This document shows positions 15,387 through 23,778 of a DNA stretch of 32,751 nt, one piece after another (within the stretch, counting starts at the first letter, position 1; every line of letters begins with the position of its first letter). A program made the position numbers and the translations under genes. This stretch comes from Pseudoalteromonas sp. S16_S37 (lineage in GTDB: Bacteria > Pseudomonadota > Gammaproteobacteria > Enterobacterales > Alteromonadaceae), in contig NZ_JAAUWV010000051.1 in NCBI RefSeq assembly GCF_014694405.1, positions 1-32,751 of the forward strand, written 5' to 3'. The notes under the pieces were generated by a model that searched no databases, had not been told where the DNA came from, and worked only from the letters and a program-made list of their open reading frames with translations.

Positions 15387-16610
15387 TTATTTTATGAAAT
15401 CCAGCACATACGCTGCGCCCGATGAGTTACCGTTATCATCGCGATGAGGCACTGCAATTATTGCAGTGTTGTTGGCAAGCGCTACATTCCAACCGAATCT
15501 ATCTTCAGCCACACCATCATTCGCAACCACTGTTGATGTGTACCGCCATTGCCCTTGTTGCTTTTTGAACACATATAAGGCACCTGCATTATCCCCTTTA
15601 GCGTCGTGGTGCATGGCACTGATTATCGCCGTATCTTTGCCCAGCGCCACGCCACGGGCAAATCTGTTATCGGCTTTACCATCTGGTGCAAGCAACTTTT
15701 GCGTCTGAGTCCATTGCCCTTCGGTACGCTCAAATATATAAGCTGAGCCCGCGTCTTTGCCAACGCCTTCTATATCGTCTCGTCTGGCTGAAATAAGTGC
15801 CGTATCACCATACAGTGCAACTCTTACGCCAAAAATGTCAGTGTTTGCACCATCGTTAGCCATCAGTTTTGCTTGTTGATTCCATTGTTTGCCATCAAAT
15901 ACATAGGCGTAAACCGCACCAGCTTTTTGCGCTCGCTCATCGTTTAGGTCAGCGCCAACTAAAATGGTATCGCCATCAATCGCAACACTGATCCCAAATA
16001 AATCTCCCTCGGCACCATCTTTTGCCGTTAATTTGCTATGAAATTGCCATGAGCCTTGTTGGCGCATATAAACGTAAGCCGAACCCGAGTCCGTATGCGG
16101 CGCGTCACTATGAGGCGCACCGATCACCAGAAACCGCTCAGTCAGCGCAATACTTTGCCCAAAAGCGTCGCCAGCTTTGCCATCTAGCGCGGTAACAATC
16201 TGCTTTTGCGACCAAGCACTTCCTTCTCCCTCAAAGACAAACACAGCCCCTGAGTCTTTACCTTTCTCATCTCTTCTACTCGCCCCGAGCACAGCAAAGT
16301 GGTTTTTCAATGCTACCTTGCCTCCGAGGGTGTCACCCGCATAAGCTGGGTTGGCGACTAACTTTGCTTGTTGCTGCCAGCCTGTTGGACCGAGACTGTA
16401 TACATAAGCAGCCCCAGAGTCTTTTTGATCATTCGTATCTGCGTTGAGCGCGCCAACTAATGCCGTTGCGCCATCTATAGCAACACTGTAACCAAATTGA
16501 TCTTCGGCTTTACCATCATCGGCTAACAGTTTTTGCTGCGCTGCATAACTTTGTGAAATGGCTAACAAGGCAAAACAGGGTAGTAACTTAAAAATAGAAA
16601 GAGACGTCAT
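15387..16610 (-). CDS. Secreted FG-GAP repeat (beta-propeller) protein
   Basis: A 407-residue exported protein with a signal peptide of about 23 residues (LLPCFALLAISQSYA, probable cut before AQQ). The rest is seven tandem repeats of roughly 55 residues. Each runs KL-A-DG---D-FG-SVA--G-TA-VGA---D, then SGAAYVY and a W. The FG-GAP pattern is clear in repeats 1, 3, 4, 5 and 7 and looser in 2 and 6. Seven such units are expected to close as an integrin-alpha-like seven-bladed propeller. The calcium-type D-x-D-x-N loops of classical FG-GAP repeats are only partly present. Location: periplasm or outside. The ligand is unknown. GGAAG sits about 6 bases before the ATG; single-gene unit. Confidence 0.8.
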   Translation of the reverse strand: MTSLSIFKLLPCFALLAISQSYAAQQKLLADDGKAEDQFGYSVAIDGATALVGALNADTNDQKDSGAAYVYSLGPTGWQQQAKLVANPAYAGDTLGGKVALKNHFAVLGASRRDEKGKDSGAVFVFEGEGSAWSQKQIVTALDGKAGDAFGQSIALTERFLVIGAPHSDAPHTDSGSAYVYMRQQGSWQFHSKLTAKDGAEGDLFGISVAIDGDTILVGADLNDERAQKAGAVYAYVFDGKQWNQQAKLMANDGANTDIFGVRVALYGDTALISARRDDIEGVGKDAGSAYIFERTEGQWTQTQKLLAPDGKADNRFARGVALGKDTAIISAMHHDAKGDNAGALYVFKKQQGQWRYTSTVVANDGVAEDRFGWNVALANNTAIIAVPHRDDNGNSSGAAYVLDFIK

Positions 16611-16711
16611 AAATACTTCCGTGTGTTAAATATCGGTATAGGGCACTTTATGCGACAAGTCATTGCGTATCAAGAGATTAGCGGAAACATCAACAATTTT
16701 TTTAGCATACA

Positions 16712-16737
16712 AATAAAAAAGCCCGCTGTTGCGGGCT
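16712..16737 (-). terminator. Intrinsic terminator of gltBD
   Basis: AGCCCGC (16720-16726) pairs with GCGGGCT (16731-16737). On the minus strand the stem is followed by a run of six T. It lies about 45 bases past the gltD stop. Confidence 0.85.
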
Positions 16738-16782
16738 AGATGGTCTTACTACTTAGTTTGAAAACTAACTTAAAATCAATCG

Positions 16783-18198
16783 CTAAACGCCTAAGTAATC
16801 TAGGATGCCTTCGGCAGCGTTGCGGCCTTCAAATATCGCGGTAACGACTAAGTCAGAGCCGCGTACTGCATCGCCACCAGCGAATATTTTCGGGTTGCTG
16901 GTTTGATGAGTAAACTCTCCTTTTTCGGGTGCTTCAATGCCGCCCCAGTGATTAATTTCAACATCATATTGCGCTAACCAATCAAGGCTGTGAGGCTTGA
17001 AGCCAAACGCCATAAGTACCGCATCAGCGTCTAGCACATGTTCAGATCCAGGTACTTCTTCGGCTCTACGACGGCCATTCTCATCGGCCTCACCGAGTTG
17101 CGTTTGCACCATTTCAACGCCTTTCACATGACCATTATCGTCAACCACAATGCCCTTCGGTTGCAGGTTAAATTTAAACTCAACCCCTTCCTCTTTAGCA
17201 TTTTTTACCTCACGGCGAGAGCCCGGCATGTTTTCTTCGTCACGACGATAAGCACACACTACCGATGTGGCGTTTTGTCTTATCGATGTACGCACACAGT
17301 CCATTGCGGTATCACCGCCACCAAGCACCACAACTTTTTTACCAGCCATATCAATAAATGGTTGGTTAGTCTCGTCATACCCCATAACTCGATTGGTGTT
17401 ACCAATTAAAAATGGCAGCGCGTCGTATACGCCCGGCGCATCTTCGTTCGCTAATCCACCGCGCATACTTTGATAAGTGCCTACCCCTACAAACACCGCA
17501 TCGTATTGTGATAACAGTTCATCCATACTGACGTCTTTGCCAACTTCGGTGTTCAACTTAAATTCAACACCCATTTCACTAAAGATCTCACGACGTTTTT
17601 CCATCACCGACTTTTCGAGCTTAAATGATGGAATACCAAATGTGAGCAAGCCGCCAATTTCTGGATTGCGGTCAAACACCACAGGTTTAACGCCGTTGCG
17701 CACCAGAATATCGGCACATCCCAGTCCAGCGGGGCCTGCGCCAATTATTGCCACTTTTTTATCGCTCCAAACTACATAAGACATATCGGGCTTCCAGCCC
17801 TGTGCAAAAGCGGTGTCAGTAATGTATTTTTCGATATTGCCGATGGTAACCGCACCAAACTCTTCATTGAGCGTACACGCGCCCTCGCATAAGCGGTCTT
17901 GCGGACAAACACGGCCGCACACTTCGGGCAAACTATTGGTACGGTGTGATAATTCCGCAGCTTCAAAGATGCGGCCATTTCTTATTAACTTCAGCCATTG
18001 TGGAATATAGTTATGAACTGGGCACTTCCACTCGCAATAAGGGTTGCCACAGTCTAAGCATCGGTCCGACTGTGAGCTAACTTGACTATGTGAAAACGGC
18101 TCATAAATCTCTACAAATGATTGCTTACGAGTCGAAATTGGCTTTTTGCGCGGATCAACTCGTTGTACGTCTATAAATTGATAAACATTTTCGCTCAT
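16783..18198 (-). CDS. gltD: Glutamate synthase (NADPH) small subunit
   Basis: Delivers electrons from NADPH through FAD and two 4Fe-4S clusters to GltB. The 471-residue protein has an N-terminal cluster domain with C47, C50, C55, C59 and C94, C98, C104, C108, an FAD Rossmann motif GAGPAGLG (153-160), an NADPH motif in VVLGGGDTAMD near 290, and the C-terminal AGGDAVRGSDLVVTA of this flavoprotein family. It follows gltB by 8 bases with a strong ribosome site (AGGGGGAAG), so the two subunits are made together. Confidence 0.96.
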   Translation of the reverse strand: MSENVYQFIDVQRVDPRKKPISTRKQSFVEIYEPFSHSQVSSQSDRCLDCGNPYCEWKCPVHNYIPQWLKLIRNGRIFEAAELSHRTNSLPEVCGRVCPQDRLCEGACTLNEEFGAVTIGNIEKYITDTAFAQGWKPDMSYVVWSDKKVAIIGAGPAGLGCADILVRNGVKPVVFDRNPEIGGLLTFGIPSFKLEKSVMEKRREIFSEMGVEFKLNTEVGKDVSMDELLSQYDAVFVGVGTYQSMRGGLANEDAPGVYDALPFLIGNTNRVMGYDETNQPFIDMAGKKVVVLGGGDTAMDCVRTSIRQNATSVVCAYRRDEENMPGSRREVKNAKEEGVEFKFNLQPKGIVVDDNGHVKGVEMVQTQLGEADENGRRRAEEVPGSEHVLDADAVLMAFGFKPHSLDWLAQYDVEINHWGGIEAPEKGEFTHQTSNPKIFAGGDAVRGSDLVVTAIFEGRNAAEGILDYLGV

Positions 18199-18206
18199 AC
18201 TTCCCC

Positions 18207-21200
18207 CTATTGAGCCTGCACACGAAGTTCAGCACTACTGCGTGCTCTGTGCCCTAATAGGCCTTTAAGATCGCTTGATTTGGGTTTAACTAGCTTGAAC
18301 ATTGGCAAGTACAAATCAAAATTTGCAAGTACCTGCTCGGCTCGTGAGGAACACGTCAGATCTGAGTGTTCAGCAATTAAACCGCGCAAATGCTCTTGGT
18401 GAGATGCAAGCTCACTCAACTCGACCACTTCAACAAGCTCAGGGTTGATGCGTTTTTCAAAATCATTGCCTTCATCTAGTACATAAGCAAAACCGCCTGT
18501 CATACCCGCGCCAAAGTTCACACCCACCGAGCCAAGTACACAAACCACACCGCCTGTCATATACTCACAGCCATTGTCACCTAACCCTTCAACAACCGCT
18601 TGAACGCCAGAGTTACGAACCGCAAAACGCTCGCCCGCTCGACCGGCCGCAAACAACTTACCGCCCGTCGCACCATATAAGCAGGTGTTACCCATGATGG
18701 TCGCTTTATGGCTCGCAAAGTTTGAGCCCATTGGCGGCCTTATCACCAACTTTCCACCAGCCATGCCTTTACCTACATAGTCGTTAGCATCACCTACTAG
18801 GGTCATTTCTAAACCCCCGGCGTTCCATACCCCAAAAGACTGACCCGCCGTACCATGCAGTTCGATTGCAACAGGGTCTGCAGCCATACCTTGGTTACCA
18901 TATTTGCTGGCGATATAACCCGATAACATCGCACCCACAGAGCGGTCAGTATTAGCAATCCGATTAACCAAGGAGATACCAGATTTTTCGTCGATGGCTT
19001 GCTTAGCTTTATCAAGCAGCAGCTCGTTAAGCTTACCCTCATAATGCGAGGTGTTTTTTGCACTGCAATACAGCGTTTCGCCCGATGGATTATTTGGCTT
19101 AGCCAACAAGTTAGATAGATTCAACTTGCTTTGTTTAGCGGTGCGACCTTCAATCACTTCCAGTAAATCTGTACGGCCAATTAAATCTACAAGTCTTGTT
19201 ACCCCTAATTGCGCCATCAGTTCACGCGCTTCTCGGGCAATAAACTTGAAGTAGTTCATCGCCATTTCTGGTAAACCGTGATAATGCTTTTGTCGCAACG
19301 TTTCATCTTGCGTAGCCACACCTGTGGCGCAGTTATTTAGATGACAAATTCTTAAATATTTACAGCCCAGTGCAACCATAGGCCCCGTACCAAAACCAAA
19401 GCTTTCTGCGCCTAAAATAGCGGCTTTGACTATATCTAAACCGGTTTTTAAACCTCCATCGGTTTGTAAACGAATGCGATGGCGCAAGCCGTTTTCAACC
19501 AACGCCTGCTGAGTTTCAACCAAACCTAGCTCCCACGGGCTGCCCGCGTATTTAACTGACGTTAACGGACTTGCCCCCGTACCACCGTCATACCCTGCAA
19601 TGGTAATCAGGTCCGCGTAGGCTTTTGCGACTCCCGTAGCGATTGTTCCAACCCCAGGTTCAGACACCAGCTTCACCGAGATCATGGCATTGGGATTAAC
19701 TTGCTTAAGGTCAAAAATTAACTGGGCTAAATCTTCAATTGAGTAAATATCGTGATGCGGTGGTGGTGAGATCAACGTCACCCCTGGCACCGAATAACGT
19801 AACTTAGCGATATACGGCGTTACTTTTTCGCCCGGCAGCTGTCCGCCTTCACCAGGCTTTGCACCTTGCGCTACTTTAATTTGGATAACATCAGCACTTT
19901 GCAAATAGTGCGCAGTTACGCCAAATCGCCCAGAGGCAACTTGTTTAATACGAGAGTTCTTTTCAGTGCCAAAACGTAACTTATCTTCCCCCCCCTCACC
20001 AGAGTTAGAAAAGCCTCCTAAACGGTTCATGGCAATCGCTAACGCTTCGTGAGCTTCCGGCGACAAAGCACCGATACTCATGGCCGCTGAGTCAAAGCGC
20101 TTGTACAGCTCGGTTTCGGGCTCTACATCGTCTATGCTCACTGGCATTTGCGCTTTTAAAGCTAACAAATCACGCAGGTTAGTAACTGGGCGGTTATTTA
20201 CTAGATCGGCATACTTGCGATAATCGTCGTAACTACCTGAGCGCACCGCCACCTGCAGCGACTGCACAACGTCTGGGTTATACGCATGGTACTCACCACC
20301 ATGTACATATTTGAGTAAACCACCATGGCTTAACAGTTTGCGTTTGCTATACGCCAGTTTATGCAATTTAACTTGGTCGCTTTCAAAGTCTTCAAAGCAT
20401 GCACCTTGAATACGGTTTGCAACGCCTTTAAAGCACTTTTCAACTACAGCATCCGATAGGCCAACCGCTTCAAATAGCATTGAACAACGGTAAGACGCAA
20501 CCGTGCTAATGCCCATTTTTGACATGATTTTATATAAGCCCTTATTAATCGCATTACGATAGGCCAATGTCACTTCACGATAAGTCTTTTTGATGATGCC
20601 TTGGTCACACATAGCAACCAATGACTCGTATGCCAAATAAGGGTAAATTGCAGTGGCACCAAAGCCCAAAAGAACTGCAAACTGGTGCGGATCTCTGGCG
20701 CTAGCAGTCTCAACGATAATATTAGAGTCGCAGCGAAGGTTAGAGTCAACCAGCCTTCTTTGTACCGCACCTACCGCCATTGCGGCTGGCACTGGTAAAG
20801 TTTCTTCGCTGATATCACGGTCACTTAATACCACCATGACACAACCGGCTTGTGCCTTTTGCTGTGCTTCGTCACAAATGCGGTTTATGGCATTTTCTAA
20901 CCCTTCTTCTGGCGCGTAGTTAAGTGATACTTTACAGATTGAATAGTGCTGATCATCCGCATTGCGCAGCTGCTGCATATCCGAGTACGACAACACTGGC
21001 GAGTCAAACTGCAAGCGTTTAGCGTGCCCTGTCGTTTCATTAAAAACATTCTGCTCACGGCCAATACAGGTCGCCAACGACATCACATGATTTTCTCGAA
21101 GCGGATCAATTGGCGGGTTGGTTACTTGCGCAAACTTTTGTCTGAAGTAATCAAATAATGAACGATAACCTTCTGAGAGCACAGCAAACGGCGTATCATC

Positions 21201-22661
21201 ACCCATTGAGCCGGTAGCCTCTTGACCATTTTGACCCATCACACGCAGCACTTGATCAAGTTCTTCATTAGAGTAGCCAAACAACTTTTGATAGGTGAGT
21301 AGCATTTGGTCGTCGACATCTCTACCACCAGCTTGCTGCTCATCTAGCTGTTCAAATGGCGTTAAGCGCTTAACGTTTTGCTCCAACCATGCTTTGTATG
21401 GATGGCGCGCTTTAAGGTCTTGATCAATTTCATCCGATTGCCAAATTTTGCCGTGCAAGGTATCAACTACCAGCAGCTCACCTGGTCCAACACGACCTTT
21501 ATCAATCACCTCATCTGCGGCGTAATCCCAAATCCCCACCTCAGAAGCAAGCGTAATAAAGCCATCTTGAGTTAATACATAACGGGCTGGTCTTAGGCCA
21601 TTTCTATCAAGGTTACATGCGGCAAAACGACCATCAGACATTACAATGCCTGCAGGACCATCCCAAGGCTCCATATGCATCGAGTTAAAATCGTAGAATG
21701 CACGTAAATCATCATCCATCGCACGATTTTTTTGCCATGCTGGTGGTACTAGCATACGCATAGCACGGAATAGATCCATACCACCGGCAAGAAACAACTC
21801 AAGCATGTTATCTAAGCTAGATGAATCAGAGCCGTCTTCATTAACAAACGGTGCCGCACTTTGTAAGTCAGGCAATAACGGCGATGAAAACTTATAGGCA
21901 CGCGCTCTTGCCCACTGACGGTTACCGGTAATGGTGTTGATTTCCCCATTGTGCGCCAAATATCTAAATGGCTGAGCCAAAGGCCAACGAGGTTGAGTAT
22001 TAGTCGAAAAGCGCTGGTGGAACACACAAATTGCGCTTTTCATGCGCATATCAGCAAGGTCTAGATAAAAATTCGGCAAGTCTGCCGGCATCATCAGGCC
22101 TTTATATACGGTCACTAAGCCTGACAAACTAGAAATATAAAACTGCTTATCATCGGCCAAACGCTTTTCAATTCTACGCCTTGCGATATAGAGTCGGCGT
22201 TCAAGATCTTTTGGTCGCCAACCTTCCGGTGCGCTAACAAATACTTGCTCAAAAATGGGTAATTGCGCCTTTGCTATTGGACCGAGCATTGACGGGTCGG
22301 TAGGCACCTCTCTGAATCCAACCAGCGTAAGTGTTTCTTTTTCTAATTCTTCACCTATCACTTTTCTTGCAGCATTGGCCAGCTCACTATCTGTATTAAG
22401 AAATAGCATGCCCACCGCATAGTTTTTACCTAAGCGCCATTGCTGCTCATCAGCAATAGCACGAAAAAAACTGTCTGGTTTTTGTAATAGAAGTCCGCAG
22501 CCATCACCGGTTTTTCCATCAGATGCTATACCACCTCGGTGCTGCATCCGATCTAACCCTGTTATCGCTGTACGAATGAGTTTGTGGCTAACTTGGCCTT
22601 TAATATGTGCTATTAAACCAAACCCACAATTATCTTTTTCTAGTGCTGAGTCATATAACAT
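18207..22661 (-). CDS. gltB: Glutamate synthase (NADPH) large subunit
   Basis: Transfers the amide nitrogen of glutamine to 2-oxoglutarate. The 1484-residue protein is full length: an 11-residue propeptide before the nucleophile C12 (DNCGFGLIAH), the glutaminase domain, the central domain, the FMN-binding synthase domain (GEGGEDKLRFGTEKNSRIKQ, then GYDGGTGASPL), a 3Fe-4S cluster in CKYLRICHLNNC, and the C-terminal GXGXG beta-helix domain (TGGVVCVLG). A very strong ribosome site (AGGGGAGGAG) precedes the ATG at 22661. With gltD it forms GOGAT of the GS-GOGAT ammonia-assimilation cycle. The long upstream region carries several operator-like palindromes, listed separately. Confidence 0.97.
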   Translation of the reverse strand: MLYDSALEKDNCGFGLIAHIKGQVSHKLIRTAITGLDRMQHRGGIASDGKTGDGCGLLLQKPDSFFRAIADEQQWRLGKNYAVGMLFLNTDSELANAARKVIGEELEKETLTLVGFREVPTDPSMLGPIAKAQLPIFEQVFVSAPEGWRPKDLERRLYIARRRIEKRLADDKQFYISSLSGLVTVYKGLMMPADLPNFYLDLADMRMKSAICVFHQRFSTNTQPRWPLAQPFRYLAHNGEINTITGNRQWARARAYKFSSPLLPDLQSAAPFVNEDGSDSSSLDNMLELFLAGGMDLFRAMRMLVPPAWQKNRAMDDDLRAFYDFNSMHMEPWDGPAGIVMSDGRFAACNLDRNGLRPARYVLTQDGFITLASEVGIWDYAADEVIDKGRVGPGELLVVDTLHGKIWQSDEIDQDLKARHPYKAWLEQNVKRLTPFEQLDEQQAGGRDVDDQMLLTYQKLFGYSNEELDQVLRVMGQNGQEATGSMGDDTPFAVLSEGYRSLFDYFRQKFAQVTNPPIDPLRENHVMSLATCIGREQNVFNETTGHAKRLQFDSPVLSYSDMQQLRNADDQHYSICKVSLNYAPEEGLENAINRICDEAQQKAQAGCVMVVLSDRDISEETLPVPAAMAVGAVQRRLVDSNLRCDSNIIVETASARDPHQFAVLLGFGATAIYPYLAYESLVAMCDQGIIKKTYREVTLAYRNAINKGLYKIMSKMGISTVASYRCSMLFEAVGLSDAVVEKCFKGVANRIQGACFEDFESDQVKLHKLAYSKRKLLSHGGLLKYVHGGEYHAYNPDVVQSLQVAVRSGSYDDYRKYADLVNNRPVTNLRDLLALKAQMPVSIDDVEPETELYKRFDSAAMSIGALSPEAHEALAIAMNRLGGFSNSGEGGEDKLRFGTEKNSRIKQVASGRFGVTAHYLQSADVIQIKVAQGAKPGEGGQLPGEKVTPYIAKLRYSVPGVTLISPPPHHDIYSIEDLAQLIFDLKQVNPNAMISVKLVSEPGVGTIATGVAKAYADLITIAGYDGGTGASPLTSVKYAGSPWELGLVETQQALVENGLRHRIRLQTDGGLKTGLDIVKAAILGAESFGFGTGPMVALGCKYLRICHLNNCATGVATQDETLRQKHYHGLPEMAMNYFKFIAREARELMAQLGVTRLVDLIGRTDLLEVIEGRTAKQSKLNLSNLLAKPNNPSGETLYCSAKNTSHYEGKLNELLLDKAKQAIDEKSGISLVNRIANTDRSVGAMLSGYIASKYGNQGMAADPVAIELHGTAGQSFGVWNAGGLEMTLVGDANDYVGKGMAGGKLVIRPPMGSNFASHKATIMGNTCLYGATGGKLFAAGRAGERFAVRNSGVQAVVEGLGDNGCEYMTGGVVCVLGSVGVNFGAGMTGGFAYVLDEGNDFEKRINPELVEVVELSELASHQEHLRGLIAEHSDLTCSSRAEQVLANFDLYLPMFKLVKPKSSDLKGLLGHRARSSAELRVQAQ

Positions 22662-22727
22662 GGACTCCTCCCCTTGCTACAACTGCCGTTGGTTACACTT
22701 CTAACGAGATTTTTTGGCAGATATTCA

Positions 22728-22756
22728 AAATTAGCGAGGTTTTATATGCGAGTCAA
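22728..22756 (-). promoter_or_regulatory. Candidate gltB promoter
   Basis: On the minus strand TTGACT (22756-22751) is separated by 17 bases from TAATTT (22733-22728). The -35 is good and the -10 weak; TATAAA (22746-22741) is an alternative -10. The ArgR-type boxes lie just upstream. Confidence 0.45.
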
Positions 22757-22762
22757 CACAAT

Positions 22763-22800
22763 TATGAATACATATTCATCAACTTGAATATTTCTCATTA
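22763..22800 (-). promoter_or_regulatory. Pair of ArgR-type boxes upstream of gltB
   Basis: TATGAATACATATTCATC (22763-22780) has both conserved halves, TGAAT and ATTCA, of the 18-bp ARG box. A second, degenerate box follows at 22783-22800 (TGAAT intact, right half poor) with a 2-bp gap, the usual spacing of an ArgR hexamer site. ArgR is known to take part in gltBD control in E. coli. Confidence 0.6.
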
Positions 22801-22866
22801 ATTTGAAAATTTAACAAAAAACAACTTTTCAGGGATAAAAGCCGTATAAAAAGACTAAAAAAAGAA

Positions 22867-22884
22867 AATGACACCAGTGTCATT
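22867..22884 (-). promoter_or_regulatory. NagR-like palindrome upstream of gltB
   Basis: AATGACACCAGTGTCATT is an 18-bp site with perfect 8-bp arms. It shares the outer AATGACA / TGTCATT of the two nag operators in this window but differs in the centre (CCAG in place of RCGY). It may bind NagR, a relative, or an unrelated regulator. Confidence 0.45.
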
Positions 22885-22921
22885 GGCAATTTAAAGTTAA
22901 CAAAGATACTTTAAAAGCACA

Positions 22922-22939
22922 GTTTACGTAAACGTAACC
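22922..22939 (-). promoter_or_regulatory. LiuR-like palindrome, proximal copy
   Basis: GTTTACGTAAACGTAACC contains TTACGT-AA-ACGTAA, a perfect 6-2-6 palindrome. It resembles the sites I recall for LiuR, a MerR-family regulator of branched-chain amino acid breakdown in Alteromonadales. Related to the copy at 23078. Confidence 0.45.
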
Positions 22940-22948
22940 CACCCAAAA

Positions 22949-22966
22949 GTTGAATAATTATTCACA
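22949..22966 (-). promoter_or_regulatory. Distal single ArgR-type box
   Basis: TGAATAATTATTCA (22951-22964) is a perfect palindrome and an exact fit to the TGAAT-WWWW-ATTCA core of an ARG box. No second box lies 2-3 bases to either side. About 290 bases before gltB. Confidence 0.5.
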
Positions 22967-23077
22967 AGCTATAGCTAAGATAAGTGTTAACTCTCCATAT
23001 TTTGCTGCATACTATTCAGCTTTCGCATAAAACGAAAAATAGCAATCTATAGCCTGCTTTGGAGTTAAAATCAGATG

Positions 23078-23095
23078 GTTTACGTTAACGTCAAC
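23078..23095 (-). promoter_or_regulatory. LiuR-like palindrome, distal copy
   Basis: GTTTACGTTAACGTCAAC matches the copy at 22922 in 15 of 18 positions and contains the perfect palindrome ACGTTAACGT. One arm position departs from the LiuR-like pattern. The two copies are 156 bases apart. Confidence 0.35.
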
Positions 23096-23135
23096 TAGGT
23101 TCATGTAACCGTTTAGATGCGCAAAGAGATAAAAA

Positions 23136-23162
23136 TAAAAAAGCCCAACACTTGGTTGGGCT
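23136..23162 (-). terminator. Intrinsic terminator of grxD
   Basis: AGCCCAAC (23142-23149) pairs with GTTGGGCT (23155-23162). On the minus strand the stem is followed by six T and an AT-rich tail. Just past the grxD stop codon. Confidence 0.88.
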
Positions 23163-23189
23163 AAAAGCTATTTCTCTAAGAAGAACTAT

Positions 23190-23537
23190 TTACTCAGCTG
23201 AGTCAGACTCTTCTGTTTTATATTTTGCTGCTGTTTCTTGGATCAGTGGCTGTAATTCACCACGCTGGAACATTTCGATAATGATATCGCATCCACCAAT
23301 TAACTCGCCTTCAACCCACAATTGAGGAAAAGTTGGCCAATTTGCATAATGAGGTAGCTCGGCACGAATATCAGGATTAAGTAAAATATCAACGTAAGCA
23401 AATTGCTCACCACATGCCATTAATGCTTGTGCTGCTTGTGATGAAAAACCACAGTTAGGCAACTTAGGAGAGCCTTTCATATAAAGAAGAATCGGGTTTT
23501 CAGAAATTTGCTGTTTAATTTTATCAATGGTTTCCAT
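23190..23537 (-). CDS. grxD: Monothiol glutaredoxin (Grx4 type)
   Basis: Binds a 2Fe-2S cluster with glutathione and delivers it to client proteins; cytoplasmic. The 115-residue protein has the monothiol active site CGFS at 29-32 (KLPNCGFSSQA), the ANWPTFPQLWVEGELIGGCDI block of the glutathione site, and the usual length. The METIDKIKQQ start at 23537 is chosen over one four codons upstream because GAGG lies 6 bases before it. Single gene, divergent from sodB; both relate to iron and redox balance. Confidence 0.95.
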   Translation of the reverse strand: METIDKIKQQISENPILLYMKGSPKLPNCGFSSQAAQALMACGEQFAYVDILLNPDIRAELPHYANWPTFPQLWVEGELIGGCDIIIEMFQRGELQPLIQETAAKYKTEESDSAE

Positions 23538-23656
23538 CTTTAACCTCAAAGTGACGATAGCATTTGGTCTGTGATAACAATGCGTGCTTGAAATATCACC
23601 ATTAAGACCATATTTACAATTAGTATTAAGGCAACGCCATTGCTGTTTGCCAAAAC

Positions 23657-23694
23657 TTGAGTAAAATACTCGGGAATTATAGTATCACTATAAT
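23657..23694 (+). promoter_or_regulatory. Palindromic promoter candidate of sodB
   Basis: ATTATAGT (23676-23683) and ACTATAAT (23687-23694) are perfect arms three bases apart. The right arm contains a consensus -10 TATAAT (23689-23694), and TTGAGT at 23657 could be a -35 for the overlapping TAGTAT. The palindrome may be an operator; no known Fur or IscR consensus is matched. Confidence 0.45.
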
Positions 23695-23778
23695 GCCAAT
23701 TCGTATAGAACAGCACTGCTTAAGTGCGCAATGTTTGATACTCTTATTTGGCATTCACACAACAAAATGGAGATTAAA

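Larger units (their letters stand above)
22662..23135. other. Long gltB upstream region rich in palindromes
   Basis: About 470 bases without a gene between gltB and the grxD terminator. In order outward from gltB it holds a promoter candidate, two ArgR-type boxes, a NagR-like palindrome, a LiuR-like palindrome, a perfect single ArgR-type box and a second LiuR-like palindrome. No frame in it looks coding; the short frame at 22607-22801 is not credible. Since grxD reads toward it and is terminated, the sites can only serve gltB or an unseen small RNA. Confidence 0.65.

Noticed and set aside
22607..22801. 64-residue plus-strand frame in the gltB upstream region
   Set aside because: It overlaps the gltB start and runs through promoter and operator-like sequence; composition is not protein-like.
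23763..23774. CAAAATGGAGAT shared by the sodB leader and the last 12 bases of the window (32740-32751)
   Set aside because: Both are probably ordinary ribosome-binding regions; a 12-base match with no extension visible is not evidence of duplication.
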